Origin: Streptomyces sp. TLI_146 | GTDB lineage: Bacteria; Actinomycetota; Actinomycetes; Streptomycetales; Streptomycetaceae | NCBI RefSeq assembly: GCF_002846415.1 | Contig: NZ_PJMX01000001.1 | Coordinates: 7,254,001-7,318,000, forward strand | Direction: 5' to 3' | DNA: 64,000 nt | In this document: piece after piece, positions 1 through 10,360 of the stretch | Layout of the letters: the number at the start of each line of letters is the position of its first letter | How positions within the stretch are numbered: the first letter of the stretch is position 1 | Position numbers and translations under genes: made by a program | Notes under the pieces: generated by a model | What the model saw: the letters and a program-made list of their open reading frames with translations, nothing else | Database searches by the model: none | Told to the model about the DNA's origin: nothing

Positions 1-674
1 GGATCCGCGCGCTTCACGCTCTCCAGGAGCATGTCCAGCCACTCGGTGACCTTGTCCCGGTGCTTGTCCGTGGGGAGCTGGGCGGCCCGCCAGGCGATGC
101 CGCGCACCCCGTGGTCCTGGAGCAGGCGCTCCAGCGGGTCGTCCCCGGCCGGGGCGAGCGCGTCGAGTTCGCGCTCCCGGTCGTGCTCGCGGGCGGCGAA
201 GGCGTGCAGCAGCTCCTGCTCGGTGCGGAGCAGCGCGTCGCCGAGGGCCTCGCTGTCCTCGGCGGTGAGATAGCCCGCGTGGACCTTGAAGAAGCGCTGG
301 ATGGCGTCGCAGTGCTCCATGGTCGGGCGCCGGTCGCCGTTGATGAGCGCGCCCGCCTGCTGCCGGGACATCCCGGCGCCGTCGGCGATCTCCTGCTGGG
401 TGTAGGGGCGGCCGTTCGGTTTCAGCCGGGAGCGGCGCAGCGCCGAGAACCGCTGGAGGAACCGGGCCTGGACGTCCGGTTCGCCGGCCGGGCGGCCCTC
501 CAGCAGCGCCTGGACGACATCGGCCGGAACACCGGAGGCGTCGGAGAGCTGGTGCACGTCGAAGACCTCTGCCTGGCTCATTCCGAGCTTGCGGGCCAGT
601 TCGTCGACGCGGGCGGCGATGTCCCCCAGAGGGCCCGTGGCCGCCGGTCCCGGATCCGAGAAGCCGTCCGTCAC
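1..674 (-). CDS. EspR-like XRE-family DNA-binding protein, C-terminal end cut by window edge
   Basis: A leftward reading frame starts at a GTG at 674 behind AGGAG and stays open to base 1, giving at least 224 residues with no stop. About residues 70-135 form a helix-turn-helix region containing YTQQEIADGAGMSRQQAGAL, followed by a segment ending FFKVHAGYLT. That layout matches actinobacterial EspR/XRE regulators, in which an HTH is followed by a short domain with an AYFT/GYLT motif. The C-terminal part is charged and helical and may mediate dimerisation. Related proteins are nucleoid-associated or pathway-specific transcription factors; the target here is unknown. It diverges from the gene at 961 across a 286-base gap with a perfect palindrome. 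Fairly sure of the HTH class, less sure of EspR orthology. Confidence 0.8.
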   Translation of the reverse strand, partial: MTDGFSDPGPAATGPLGDIAARVDELARKLGMSQAEVFDVHQLSDASGVPADVVQALLEGRPAGEPDVQARFLQRFSALRRSRLKPNGRPYTQQEIADGAGMSRQQAGALINGDRRPTMEHCDAIQRFFKVHAGYLTAEDSEALGDALLRTEQELLHAFAAREHDRERELDALAPAGDDPLERLLQDHGVRGIAWRAAQLPTDKHRDKVTEWLDMLLESVKRAD

Positions 675-773
675 CAGTAATTCTCCTAGATCACACGAGT
701 TGCTCCGCACACCTCGAACACAGAGTGAAGATGTCCGGAGGCTACTTGCTCACACCGCAGAGAACCAGAACTT

Positions 774-787
774 GCCACAGCTGTGGC
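774..787. promoter_or_regulatory. 14-bp perfect palindrome between divergent regulators
   Basis: GCCACAGCTGTGGC reads identically on both strands. It lies in the 675-960 gap between the EspR-like gene and the MmyB-type gene, 100 bases upstream of the first and 174 upstream of the second. Position and symmetry suggest a protein-binding site, perhaps for one of the two flanking regulators. No binding data are implied. Confidence 0.45.
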
Positions 788-824
788 GTATTTGAGGCGT
801 TCTCGGGCCGGAATGCCACGATGG

Positions 825-854
825 TTGACATTGTCTCGTCGGCGGGAGCAGGAT
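825..854 (+). promoter_or_regulatory. Candidate sigma-70 promoter for the gene at 961
   Basis: TTGACA (825-830) is followed after 18 bases by CAGGAT (849-854), a plausible HrdB-type promoter. The start codon at 961 is about 100 bases downstream. Confidence 0.4.
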
Positions 855-960
855 CGCACCACGGTGCGAAGATCGACCTCTGTGCGGCGAGGCCGCTGGG
901 CCATGAGGACGCAGAGGACGGCAGGCGCACCGCGTGCCTGCAAGAGGAGTCGCGTTCTCG

Positions 961-1689
961 ATGGTGAAAGAACCGTTGGTGAACAGGTCAGCCGGCCCCG
1001 TACCGGAGAACGGACGGGGCGCCACCGCCACCGACCAGTGGGACGCCGAGGCGCGTGCCTACGTCGACGACCACATAGCGATGATGGACGCCACGGACTT
1101 ACCGTCGTTCCTCGTCGACCGCAGTTGGAACGTCGTGCACGCCAACACCGCGTACGACACGCTGTTCCGGGCCGTGGGCCCCCACCCCACCGCGATGCCG
1201 GGCGACAACTTCCTGCGTTTCGTCCTCTTCCACCCCCACGCGGGCTCCGTGCTCGCCCAGCACGAGACGGGTTGGTGCCTCCCCATGCTCGCGCAGCTCT
1301 CGTCCGCCCTGGAGCGCGACCCGCACGACCCCGAACTGCGGGCCGTGCACCGTGAGATCGCCGACGACCCGCTGATGAGCGCGGCCTACCAGCAGGGCCT
1401 GCCGCACTGGATGCGCATGGTCGGCCCGGCCGCCGTGCACCACGACGGGACCGTACGGGCCGTGCGCCACCCCGACCCCGGCTGGGACGCCGTGGAGTGC
1501 CGCGTCCTCGACGAGTCCTCCGGCACGCTGGGCGAGCTGGGACTGCGCCGGGTCACCCTGGTCCTGCGCCGCGAGAGCGCCGAGCCCCGCGCGCACGCCC
1601 CCGAGAGCGCGCCGAGAAACGTCGTGATCACCCGGCGCCGGGGCCATCTGAGCGTCGTCCGCACGGAACCGGCCCCCGTCGAGAGCTGA
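961..1689 (+). CDS. MmyB-type PAS-like ligand-binding domain protein without an HTH
   Basis: 242 residues from ATG 961; AAGAGGAG lies 12 bases upstream. A longer frame from GTG 934 would overlap that ribosome site and is not preferred. Residues about 30-200 match the MmyB-like ligand-binding (PAS-like) domain: a VDRSWNVVHAN start, then LRFVLFHP, and a central WMRMVGPA followed by a HPDPGWD segment. In Streptomyces this domain normally follows an N-terminal XRE HTH; here the preceding 40 residues are too short and polar for one. The protein may sense a small molecule and act through another regulator, for example the neighbouring EspR-like protein or the SARP downstream. That role is inference. 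The C-terminal 40 residues are Arg/Glu-rich and look disordered. Confidence 0.8.
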   Translation: MVKEPLVNRSAGPVPENGRGATATDQWDAEARAYVDDHIAMMDATDLPSFLVDRSWNVVHANTAYDTLFRAVGPHPTAMPGDNFLRFVLFHPHAGSVLAQHETGWCLPMLAQLSSALERDPHDPELRAVHREIADDPLMSAAYQQGLPHWMRMVGPAAVHHDGTVRAVRHPDPGWDAVECRVLDESSGTLGELGLRRVTLVLRRESAEPRAHAPESAPRNVVITRRRGHLSVVRTEPAPVES

Positions 1690-1714
1690 TCCGGAGCCGC
1701 CCGTCACGGCCGCC

Positions 1715-4700
1715 GTGGACAATGGGCGGGTGACACTCCGCTACCGCGTACTCGGACCGACGCGGGCCCTGTGCCCGGACGGCGGCGAGGTGCCGCTCGG
1801 CGGCGCCCGGCTGCGGGCCCTGCTCGCCGCCCTCGCGGCGGGCGCCGGACGCGCGGTGCCGGTGCCGGAGCTGGCCGCCCGGGTCTGGGACGACGACACC
1901 GCGCCCGCCGACGAGGCCGCGGCCGTGCAGGCGCTGGTCGGACGGCTGCGGCGGGCGCTCGGCCGGGACGCCGTGGAGTCCGCGCCGGGCGGCTACCGGC
2001 TGGCGGCCGACCCCGACGACATCGACGTGTTCCGCTTCGAACGGCTGGCCGGGGAAGGCGCGGACGCGCTGGCGGACGGGGACGCGCGCAAGGCGGCACA
2101 ACTGCTCGACGACGCCCTCGCGCTGTGGCGGGGGCCGGTTCTCGCCGACCTTCCGGTACGGGAGCGGGACCCGCTGGTCGTCCGGGCCGAGCGCCGCCAC
2201 GCCGAGGCGCGCCGCTCCCGCCTCGCCGCCGACACCGCGCTCGGCCGCGCCGAGCACACCCTGCCGGAACTGGCCGCCCTGGTCGCGGCGGCGCCCCTGG
2301 ACGAGCCGCTGCGGGCCCTGCACCTGCGCGCGCTGACGGCGGCGGGGCGCCGGGCCGAGGCGCTGGTGGCGTACGAGTCGGCCCGCCGCGCGCTCGACGA
2401 GGCGCTGGGCACCGCCCCGGGGCCAGAACTGCGGGCGTTGCACGCCGAGTTGCTGCGGGACGACCCCTCGACGATCCCGTCCGCCCGAGCCGTGTCGGGC
2501 CAGTACGAGGAGAGCGCTCCCCGCCCCGGCAACCTCCGTGCCCGCCTCACCTCCTTCGTCGGGCGCGAGCCGGAACTCCTCGCCCTGCGCGCGGACTTGG
2601 CCGACGCCCGGCTCGTCACCCTCACCGGGCCCGGCGGCGCGGGCAAGACCCGGCTCGCCCTGGAGGCCGCCGAGGCCGTCGCCGCCAAGTGGGCCGACGG
2701 CGTCTGGCTGGCCGAGCTCGCATCCGTAAGGGAGGCGGCGCAGCTGCCGCAGGCCCTGCTCACCGTGCTCGGCGCGCGCGAGAGCGTGCTGCTCACCGCG
2801 GCCGAGACCGGACCCCGCGACCCGCTGGAACGGCTCGTCGCGCACTGCGGCCACCGCCGGATGCTGCTCGTCCTCGACAACTGCGAGCAGATCGCCGCCG
2901 GGGCGGCCGAGCTGGCGCACGAACTGCTCACCGCCTGCCCCGGCGTCACCGTCCTCGCCACCAGCAGGGAACCGCTCGGCGTTCCGGGAGAGCGGGTGCG
3001 CGCGGTGGGCCCCCTGCCGCTGGACACCGCCCTGCGGCTGTTCGGCGAACGGGGCGCGGCGGCCCGGGCGGGCTTTCGCGTGGCCGAGGACCCGGAGGCC
3101 GCCGCCGAGGTCTGCCGCCGCCTCGACGGCCTGCCCCTCGCCCTCGAACTCGCCGCCGCCCGGCTGCGGATGCTCACTCCGCGCCAGCTCGCCGACCGCC
3201 TCGACGACCGGTTCCGCCTCCTCGGCGACGGCGCCCGCACCAGCCGCACGCTGCGGCCCCGGCAGCAGACCCTGCGGGCCGTGGTCGACTGGTCCTGGGA
3301 GCTCCTGGACGCACGCGAGCGGGCCGTGCTGCGCCGCCTCGCCGTCTTCTCCGGCGGCTTCGCGCTGCCCGAGGCGGAGGCGGTCTGCGCCGATCCCGCC
3401 GACCCGTCGCCGCACCCCGGCGACGTACTCGGCCTGATCGCCTCCCTCGTCGACAAGTCCCTGGTCGTGGCGGCCCCGGACGGCGGCGCGATGCGCTACC
3501 GGCTCCTGGAGACCGTCGCGGAGTACGCGGCCGAGCGGCTCGCCGAGTCGGGCGAGCGCACGGCGGCCGAGCTGCGCCACCTGGTCGCGTACCGCGAACT
3601 CGCCCGCACCGGCGAGGCCGTGCTGCGCGGGCCCGGGCAGGCCGACGGGATTCGGCGGTTCGAGACCGAGCACGGGAACGTACGGACCGCGCTCGGCCGG
3701 GCCGTCGAGCACGGCCGCGAACAGGACGCGCTCTGTCTGACCCTCTCCATGAGCTGGTTCTGGCAGTTGCGCGGCCACCAGAGCGACGCCCGCGCCTGGT
3801 CGCTCGCCGCGGCCGGGATGGGGCCCGACCCGTTCGCCGAGCCGGTGCGCCCCGCCGTGCCGCTCGCGGCCCGCTGCACCGACGCGCCGCCGCCGTGGTC
3901 CGAGGAGCAGCTGTGGGAGGCCCGGCGCGGGGTGCGGATGATGCTGTTCGCGGGCGGCGGCGAGGGCGAGGGTGCGGAGTTCGCCAATCCCGCGGCCCGG
4001 CCGTATCTGGGTCGGATCGTGGCCGCGTACGGCTCGGCGATGCCGCAGAACTGCCGCCAGCCCGGGTCCGTCTGGTACTTCGCCCGGATGCTCACCCGTG
4101 AGTTCGCCGGGTTCCCGCAGGCCGTCGACGCGATGGTCCAGGACTGCCGGGCGCTGGGCGAGCCCTGGGACCTCGCCTTCGCGCTGCTGCTGAGGGCCAA
4201 GCTGGCCGGCGGTCCCGACGCGGACGAGGCGCTGGCCCTGTTCGAGCGGCTCGGGGACCCGTGGGCGATCGCCGAGACGCTCTCGGCGCGCGGCGAGGAC
4301 CACTCGCGGCGCGGCCGGTACGAAGAGGCCGCCGCCGACTTCGAGCGGGCCATGGAGTCCACCACCTGGACCGGCGCGCACGCCCAGGGCCCCATGTTCA
4401 AGGCGCGCCTCGCCACCGTCCGCCTCGCCGTCGCCCGGACGGCCGAGGAGAGCGGGCGGGCCGAGCGGCTGCTGCTCGACGCCGTCGAGGAGTCGCGCCA
4501 GTACACGGGCGAGGGCGTCGGCACCGCCCGGATGCTGCTCGCCCACCACTACGCGGCCACCGGTCGCGTCGGCCGGGCGCGTGAGCAACTGCGCCTGACG
4601 GAGGGCGAGTTCACCAAGAACGTGCCCGAGATGTTCCGCGGTCTCGTCGCCGGTGCGGACGGCTGGCTGGACTGCCTCTGCGGCGCGTACGCCGACGCGC

Positions 4701-5026
4701 TCGGGCAGGTGCGCGAGGCGGTGCGGCAGCTGGAAGGACAGGCGTATCTGGTCGCCCCCAACCTGATCACCAGCCAGTTCCTCGTCGCCGCCTGGGCCAA
4801 GGCGCACCTGGGCGCCGCCGAGGAGGGCGCCCGGCTGCTCGGGGCGTACGACCGGCACGCCGACGGGCGGCACGGCGGCTTCGGGCTGCGCCCGCTGCCG
4901 TCCGAGCCCGCCGTCCGGCGCCGCGCCGAGGCCGAACTGCGCGCCGTGCTCGACGACACCGCGTACCGCCGCTCGTACGAAGAGGGGCACGGGCTCGCCG
5001 TGGAGGTGGCCGCGGGCCTGGTGTGA
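1715..5026 (+). CDS. SARP/AfsR-type transcriptional regulator with BTAD, NB-ARC ATPase and TPR-like tail
   Basis: 1103 residues from GTG 1715; an in-frame GTG at 1730 (VTLRYRVLGPT) is an equally good start. Domains in order: OmpR-type winged helix (about 5-95, LGPTRALCPDGG to APGGYRLA), bacterial transcriptional activation domain (about 100-250), NB-ARC-like P-loop ATPase (about 280-600) with Walker A GPGGAGKTRL near residue 305 and Walker B LLVLDNCEQ, a winged-helix region with RALSR-type features around VVDWSWELLD, then about 450 residues of alpha-helical TPR-like repeats. This is the AfsR/large-SARP layout of regulators that activate secondary-metabolite or cell-wall genes in response to ligand or phosphorylation. 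Its target is not evident; the nearest biosynthetic cluster starts 39 kb away. Confidence 0.9.
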   Translation: MDNGRVTLRYRVLGPTRALCPDGGEVPLGGARLRALLAALAAGAGRAVPVPELAARVWDDDTAPADEAAAVQALVGRLRRALGRDAVESAPGGYRLAADPDDIDVFRFERLAGEGADALADGDARKAAQLLDDALALWRGPVLADLPVRERDPLVVRAERRHAEARRSRLAADTALGRAEHTLPELAALVAAAPLDEPLRALHLRALTAAGRRAEALVAYESARRALDEALGTAPGPELRALHAELLRDDPSTIPSARAVSGQYEESAPRPGNLRARLTSFVGREPELLALRADLADARLVTLTGPGGAGKTRLALEAAEAVAAKWADGVWLAELASVREAAQLPQALLTVLGARESVLLTAAETGPRDPLERLVAHCGHRRMLLVLDNCEQIAAGAAELAHELLTACPGVTVLATSREPLGVPGERVRAVGPLPLDTALRLFGERGAAARAGFRVAEDPEAAAEVCRRLDGLPLALELAAARLRMLTPRQLADRLDDRFRLLGDGARTSRTLRPRQQTLRAVVDWSWELLDARERAVLRRLAVFSGGFALPEAEAVCADPADPSPHPGDVLGLIASLVDKSLVVAAPDGGAMRYRLLETVAEYAAERLAESGERTAAELRHLVAYRELARTGEAVLRGPGQADGIRRFETEHGNVRTALGRAVEHGREQDALCLTLSMSWFWQLRGHQSDARAWSLAAAGMGPDPFAEPVRPAVPLAARCTDAPPPWSEEQLWEARRGVRMMLFAGGGEGEGAEFANPAARPYLGRIVAAYGSAMPQNCRQPGSVWYFARMLTREFAGFPQAVDAMVQDCRALGEPWDLAFALLLRAKLAGGPDADEALALFERLGDPWAIAETLSARGEDHSRRGRYEEAAADFERAMESTTWTGAHAQGPMFKARLATVRLAVARTAEESGRAERLLLDAVEESRQYTGEGVGTARMLLAHHYAATGRVGRAREQLRLTEGEFTKNVPEMFRGLVAGADGWLDCLCGAYADALGQVREAVRQLEGQAYLVAPNLITSQFLVAAWAKAHLGAAEEGARLLGAYDRHADGRHGGFGLRPLPSEPAVRRRAEAELRAVLDDTAYRRSYEEGHGLAVEVAAGLV

Positions 5027-5145
5027 GGTGCGGTGGTGAGCCGCGTGGAGGGGGAGCGCGCGAGGGGCGCGTGAAGCTCGGCTGTTGGCCCGCTTAAGAA
5101 AACCTCGATGGACGCGAGTGGCTCTTGCTCGGCAGATTAGTGATC

Positions 5146-5163
5146 AGCCATGGAACCATGGCT
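5146..5163. promoter_or_regulatory. 18-bp palindrome in the tdh leader
   Basis: AGCCATGGAACCATGGCT is an 8-2-8 perfect inverted repeat ending 35 bases before the tdh ATG. It could be an operator for the tdh-kbl-lysR unit or an RNA hairpin in its 5' leader. The 172-base gap between the SARP gene and tdh holds no other gene. Confidence 0.45.
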
Positions 5164-5198
5164 TTCGCCCCTCTTTGTACGTCCCGGGAGCCGCCCCC

Positions 5199-6227
5199 AT
5201 GAAGGCCCTTGTCAAGCAGCACGCCGAACCCGGACTGTGGCTCATGGACGTCCCCGAGCCGGAGACCGGCCCCGGCGACGTACTGATCAAGGTGCTGCGC
5301 ACCGGCATCTGCGGCACCGACCTGCACATCCGCTCCTGGGACGGCTGGGCGCAGGGCGCCGTCAAGACCCCCCTCGTCCTCGGCCACGAGTTCGTCGGCG
5401 AGGTCGCGGCGGTCGGCGCGGACGTCCGGGACATCGCGGTCGGCGACCTGGTCAGCGGCGAGGGCCATCTGGTCTGCGGCAAGTGCCGCAACTGCCTGGC
5501 GGGCCGCCGTCACCTGTGCCGCTCCACGATCGGCCTGGGCGTGGGGCGCGACGGCGCCTTCGCGGAGTACGTGGCGCTGCCCGCCGCCAACGTGTGGGTG
5601 CACCGCACCCCGGTCCCCCTCGACGTCGCCGCGATCTTCGACCCGTTCGGCAACGCCGTGCACACCGCGCTCTCCTTCCCGCTGGTCGGCGAGGACGTCC
5701 TGATCACCGGCGCGGGCCCGATCGGCATCATGGCCGCGGCCGTCGCCAAGCACGCGGGCGCCCGCAACGTCGTGATCACCGACGTCAGCCCCGAGCGCCT
5801 GGAGATCGCCCGCAAGGCGGGTGCCACGCTCGCGGTGAACGTGGCGCAGTCCTCCATCGCGGAAGCGCAGCGGCAGCTCGGTCTGCGCGAGGGCTTCGAC
5901 GTCGGCCTGGAGATGTCGGGCCGCGCCGAGGCCATGCGCGACATGATCGACAACATGACGCACGGCGGCAAGATCGCGATGCTCGGCCTGCCCGCGCAGG
6001 AGTTCGCCGTCGACTGGTCGAAGATCGTCACCTCGATGATCACGGTCAAGGGCATCTACGGCCGTGAGATGTTCGAGACGTGGTACGCGATGACGGTGCT
6101 GCTCGAAGGCGGCCTCGACCTCTCCCCGGTGATCACCGGCAGCTACGCCTACCGGGACTTCGACGCGGCCTTCGACGAGGCCGCCACCGCCCGCAGCGGC
6201 AAGATCATCCTCGACTGGACCGCCTGA
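5199..6227 (+). CDS. tdh: L-threonine 3-dehydrogenase
   Basis: 342 residues from ATG 5199 behind GGGAG; the longer open frame upstream lacks family similarity. It oxidises L-threonine to 2-amino-3-oxobutanoate with NAD+, the first step of threonine breakdown to glycine and acetyl-CoA. It is a zinc-dependent medium-chain dehydrogenase: catalytic Cys38 and His43 in TGICGTDLH, GHEFVGE, a structural zinc loop CGKCRNCLAGRRHLC, and a Rossmann motif GAGPIGIMAA. Length and residues match the family. The next gene, kbl, makes the partner enzyme that takes the unstable ketoacid, and the 30-base spacing indicates an operon. Confidence 0.96.
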   Translation: MKALVKQHAEPGLWLMDVPEPETGPGDVLIKVLRTGICGTDLHIRSWDGWAQGAVKTPLVLGHEFVGEVAAVGADVRDIAVGDLVSGEGHLVCGKCRNCLAGRRHLCRSTIGLGVGRDGAFAEYVALPAANVWVHRTPVPLDVAAIFDPFGNAVHTALSFPLVGEDVLITGAGPIGIMAAAVAKHAGARNVVITDVSPERLEIARKAGATLAVNVAQSSIAEAQRQLGLREGFDVGLEMSGRAEAMRDMIDNMTHGGKIAMLGLPAQEFAVDWSKIVTSMITVKGIYGREMFETWYAMTVLLEGGLDLSPVITGSYAYRDFDAAFDEAATARSGKIILDWTA

Positions 6228-6257
6228 GTCCGCTTCACGGCATCTAGGAGCCTGAGC

Positions 6258-7435
<1,178 letters not shown>

Positions 7436-7439
<4 letters not shown>

Positions 7440-8350
7440 TCGACCCGCGCCGGCTCCGCATCCTGCGCGCCGCGGCGGACCACCGTACGGTGACCGCCGC
7501 GGCCGCAGCGCTCTATCTGACCCCCTCGGCCGTCTCCCAGCAGCTCGCCGCCCTGGAGCAGGAGACCGGCCACACGCTGCTGACCCGCAGCGGCAAGGGC
7601 GTACGGCTCACCGCGGCCGGCGAGATCCTCCTGGAGCACGCCAACGCGGTCCTCGCCCAGCTGGAGCGGGCGGAGGCGGAGCTCGCCGCGTACGCGGGCG
7701 GCGCGGCCGGCGACGTGACGGTGGCGGCGTTCGCCACCGGCATCGCGGAGGTGCTCGCCCCGGCCGTGGCCCGGCTGCGCGGGACGCACCCCACGATCCG
7801 GGTCCGGGTGCGCGACGCCGAGGGCGACGAGTCGCTGCCGATGGTCCTGGACGGCGAGGCGGACGTGGCGCTCGCGGTCGAGTACCGGGGCGCCCCCAGG
7901 GAGGACGACCGGCGGCTGGCCCGGGTCGCGCTCTACGCGGAGTCCTTCGACGCGGTGCTCCCGGCCGGGCACCCGCTGGCGCCCGCGCCGCAGGTGCGGC
8001 TGTCCGAGCTCGCCGAGGACGACTGGATCGGCCCGTACCCCGGCAACCCCTGCCACGACGTGGTCTTCCTCGCCTGTGAGCTGGCGGGCTTCGAGCCGCG
8101 GCTCGTCCACTCCTCGGACGACTTCCGTGCCGTGGTGGCGCTGGCGGGAGCGGGGGCGGGCGTGGCGCTGGTGCCGCGCTCGGCGCTGCGCGGCATGGAG
8201 CAGAAGAACACGGTGGTGCGCCCGGTGGCGGGCCCCGCCGCCACCCGCCGCGTCTTCGCGGCGGTCCGCAGCGGCGCCGAGCACCACCCGCTGATCAGCC
8301 CGGTCCTGGACGCCCTGGTGCGGGCGGCGGAAGGTCTGACGACGGGCTGA
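7436..8350 (+). CDS. LysR-family transcriptional regulator coupled to tdh-kbl
   Basis: 304 residues from GTG 7436, overlapping the kbl stop by four bases (GTGA). The N-terminal winged HTH (about 2-60, with VTAAAAALYLTPSAVSQQ) is followed by a LysR substrate-binding domain from about residue 88. Unlike most LysR genes it is codirectional and coupled to its likely targets rather than divergent. It may sense threonine, glycine or a related amino acid and act at the palindrome before tdh; this is inference. Confidence 0.9.
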
Positions 8351-8425
8351 GCCCGTGGGCGGGGAGGTCCGGTCCGTAGGGGGCGAAGTCCCACCCCGGG
8401 TCGGCGCGAAGGGCGAGCGAACAGG

Positions 8426-8857
8426 CTAGGTCCATGCCGGTGCCGTTCCAGTCAGCTGGCATACCACCAGGTAGAGCGGGATGGGGGGTGTGTACGGGCT
8501 GGTGCTGTCGGGGCAGTGGATCATCCGCCGTCCCGGGTTCTCCGGAACGCGCGCGTCCGGGGCGTAGCGGGCCGGGTGCGGCCAGGTCAGGTCGTGGTCC
8601 GAGCCCGCCGGGACGACCCACCACCAGCAGTCGGCGTCCGCGAAGACACAGCCCGAGCGGGGCAGCCGGGCCAGCACCCGGAAGCCGTAGGAGGCGGGCA
8701 CCGCGACCGCGTCGCAGCCCAGAGACGCCGGGAGCGCCGGCGGCAGCACGAGTCTGCCGCCGGTCGCTCCGGCGCCCCCTTGCGAGCCGGGCCCCCGAGG
8801 CCCCCCAGCCTCTTCCCGGCCGCCTCTGGACAGAAGTGTGCGTGGGCCCCTCAGCAT
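8426..8857 (-). CDS. Hypothetical protein coupled to the anti-sigma ATPase gene
   Basis: 143 residues from ATG 8857, which overlaps the end of the upstream ATPase gene by seven bases. I do not recognise the family. The first 45 residues are Gly/Arg-rich and may be a late-start artefact. The core from GGRLVLPPALPASLG to the end is conserved-looking: ADADCWWWVVPAGSDHDL, a PENPGRRMIHCPD segment and PLYLVVCQLTG. Three tryptophans in a row and two cysteines suggest a compact ligand-binding or zinc-free fold. Its fixed position after an RsbW-like gene suggests a shared function with it. Confidence 0.6.
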   Translation of the reverse strand: MLRGPRTLLSRGGREEAGGPRGPGSQGGAGATGGRLVLPPALPASLGCDAVAVPASYGFRVLARLPRSGCVFADADCWWWVVPAGSDHDLTWPHPARYAPDARVPENPGRRMIHCPDSTSPYTPPIPLYLVVCQLTGTAPAWT

Positions 8858-9363
8858 GCAGGGACCGCCCCGAGCCGGGCCCAGACGATCCGGCCGGTGC
8901 CGTGCGGCACGTCGTGGGCGCCCCAGGCGACGCTCAGCGCGTCGACGAGCAGCAGCCCGCGGCCACCCTCCTCGCCGTCGGTGGCGTCGCAGAGCGTGGG
9001 CCCGCCCGTGCCGTACCCCTGGTCCCTGACGGCAACCGTCAAGTGCCCGGAGGTGAAGGAGAGTTCGCAGGACACCCGGGTGCCCGCGGTGTGCACGACG
9101 GCGTTGGTGACGAGCTCGGAGACGACCAGCGCGGCCGCGTCGCCCAGCTCGTCGCACAGACCCCACCGGACGGAGACCTCGGCGGTGTGGCGGCGGGCGG
9201 CGGCGGCGGATTCCGGCCGGGCGGAGAGTTCGAACGCGTACCGGCGGACGTCGGCGACGGACACCGTGGAGGCCGCGCCTATGAGCTGCGGGACGAGCGC
9301 ATTACCAGGGGCCACGACCGGGTCCTCACAGTGGGGAAGCGGTGCCGCACGCGACAACCGCAT
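8851..9363 (-). CDS. RsbW/SpoIIAB-like ATP-binding protein (putative anti-sigma factor kinase)
   Basis: 170 residues from ATG 9363. Single HATPase_c_2 domain of the GHKL fold: N-box ALVVSELVTNAVVHTAGT, G1 box AVRDQGYG, and G2-like GGRGLLLVDALS. Such small proteins in Streptomyces often sit beside XRE-DUF5753/DUF397 pairs, as in the whiJ and abaA loci, and are thought to bind sigma factors or anti-anti-sigma partners; kinase activity is not established for most. It is divergent from the XRE gene across a 136-base region containing a perfect inverted repeat, and overlaps the small hypothetical gene downstream. Confidence 0.88.
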   Translation of the reverse strand: MRLSRAAPLPHCEDPVVAPGNALVPQLIGAASTVSVADVRRYAFELSARPESAAAARRHTAEVSVRWGLCDELGDAAALVVSELVTNAVVHTAGTRVSCELSFTSGHLTVAVRDQGYGTGGPTLCDATDGEEGGRGLLLVDALSVAWGAHDVPHGTGRIVWARLGAVPAC

Positions 9364-9415
9364 GTGCGGGCGTTCACCGACCTACCTTCCACCCATCCGT
9401 GACACTTGGCAAGGG

Positions 9416-9438
9416 GCACTCTGAAAATTGCAGAGTGC
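9416..9438. promoter_or_regulatory. 8-7-8 inverted repeat in the divergent WhiJ-like promoter region
   Basis: GCACTCTG and CAGAGTGC flank a 7-base AT-rich spacer (AAAATTG). The repeat lies 53 bases from the anti-sigma ATPase start (9363) and 62 bases from the XRE gene start (9500). Its symmetry, AT-rich centre and position make it the best candidate operator for the XRE protein, controlling both directions. Confidence 0.55.
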
Positions 9439-9499
9439 TGTGTTCTGGGCTGAGGTGGCATGGCACACTGCTCGGCAACAGGGTTAGGGGAGGTCTGAC

Positions 9500-10360
9500 G
9501 TGAGTGAACCCCGGTCCGCCCCGACCGTGGGGCAGGTCGTGCTGGGCAGACGCCTGCAGGACCTGCGCGAGCGCGCCGGCCTCAAGCGCGAAGAGGCGGC
9601 GAAGGTGCTCCGCGTCGCTCCCGCCACGATCCGCCGCATGGAGACGGCCGAGGTCGCGCTGAAGATCCCGTACGTACAGCTGCTGCTCAATGCGTACGGC
9701 ATCGGGGACGAGGAGACGGACCGTTTCATCGAACTCGCGGAGGAGGCCAACAAGCCGGGGTGGTGGCAGCGCTTCCACGACATCCTGCCCGACTGGTTCA
9801 GCATGTACGTCAGCCTGGAGGGGGCGGCCTCGCTCATCCGGACGTACGAGCCGCACTTCGTTCCCGGACTGCTCCAGACCGAGGAGTACGCGCGCTCGGT
9901 GATGGTCAGCGGCGCCCTCGGGCAGACGAAGACCGCCGACATCGAGCGGCACGTGGCACTGCGCATGGAGCGCCAGTCGCTGCTCACCCGGGCCGATGCG
10001 CCGCGGTTCTGGGTGATCATGGACGAGACCGTGCTGCGCCGCCCGGTGGGCGGGCCCGAGGTCATGCGCGGCCAGCTCGACCGGCTCCTGGAGGCGGCCG
10101 AGCTGCCCCATGTGACGATCCAGCTGGCCGAGTTCGCGACGGGGCACCACCCGGGGACGTACGGCCCGTTCGTCCTGTTCAGATTTGCCGTGCCGGAGCT
10201 GCCGGACATGGTCTACAGCGAGTACCTGACCGGCGCGGTCTATCTCGACGCGCGTCCCGAGGTCGACACCCACCTCGAAGTCATGGACCGCATGGCGGCC
10301 CAGGCCGCGACTGCACGACGCACGAAGGAGATCCTGGCGGATCTCCGCGAGGAGCTGTGA
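9500..10360 (+). CDS. XRE-family regulator with DUF5753 domain (WhiJ-like)
   Basis: 286 residues from GTG 9500, behind GGGGAGG seven bases upstream. Residues about 11-75 form an HTH_31/XRE domain (LGRRLQDLRERAGLKREEAA through IRRMETAEVA). Residues about 100-275 form the DUF5753 domain with its hallmark YEPHFVPGLLQTEEYAR and the DETVLRRPVG and YSEYLTGAVYLD segments. Proteins of this kind include WhiJ and the antitoxin-like partners of DUF397 proteins; they control development and antibiotic production in Streptomyces. The DUF397 gene begins directly at its stop codon. Confidence 0.92.
   Translation: MSEPRSAPTVGQVVLGRRLQDLRERAGLKREEAAKVLRVAPATIRRMETAEVALKIPYVQLLLNAYGIGDEETDRFIELAEEANKPGWWQRFHDILPDWFSMYVSLEGAASLIRTYEPHFVPGLLQTEEYARSVMVSGALGQTKTADIERHVALRMERQSLLTRADAPRFWVIMDETVLRRPVGGPEVMRGQLDRLLEAAELPHVTIQLAEFATGHHPGTYGPFVLFRFAVPELPDMVYSEYLTGAVYLDARPEVDTHLEVMDRMAAQAATARRTKEILADLREEL

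Noticed and set aside
1628..4990. 1120-residue open frame antisense to the SARP/AfsR-type gene
   Set aside because: Its composition is typical of a GC-rich shadow frame and it lacks domains; the sense frame has full SARP, NB-ARC and TPR features.
8295..8624. 109-residue leftward frame overlapping the small hypothetical gene
   Set aside because: It is a shifted shadow of the 8426-8857 gene, which is coupled to the ATPase gene and has the more protein-like sequence.
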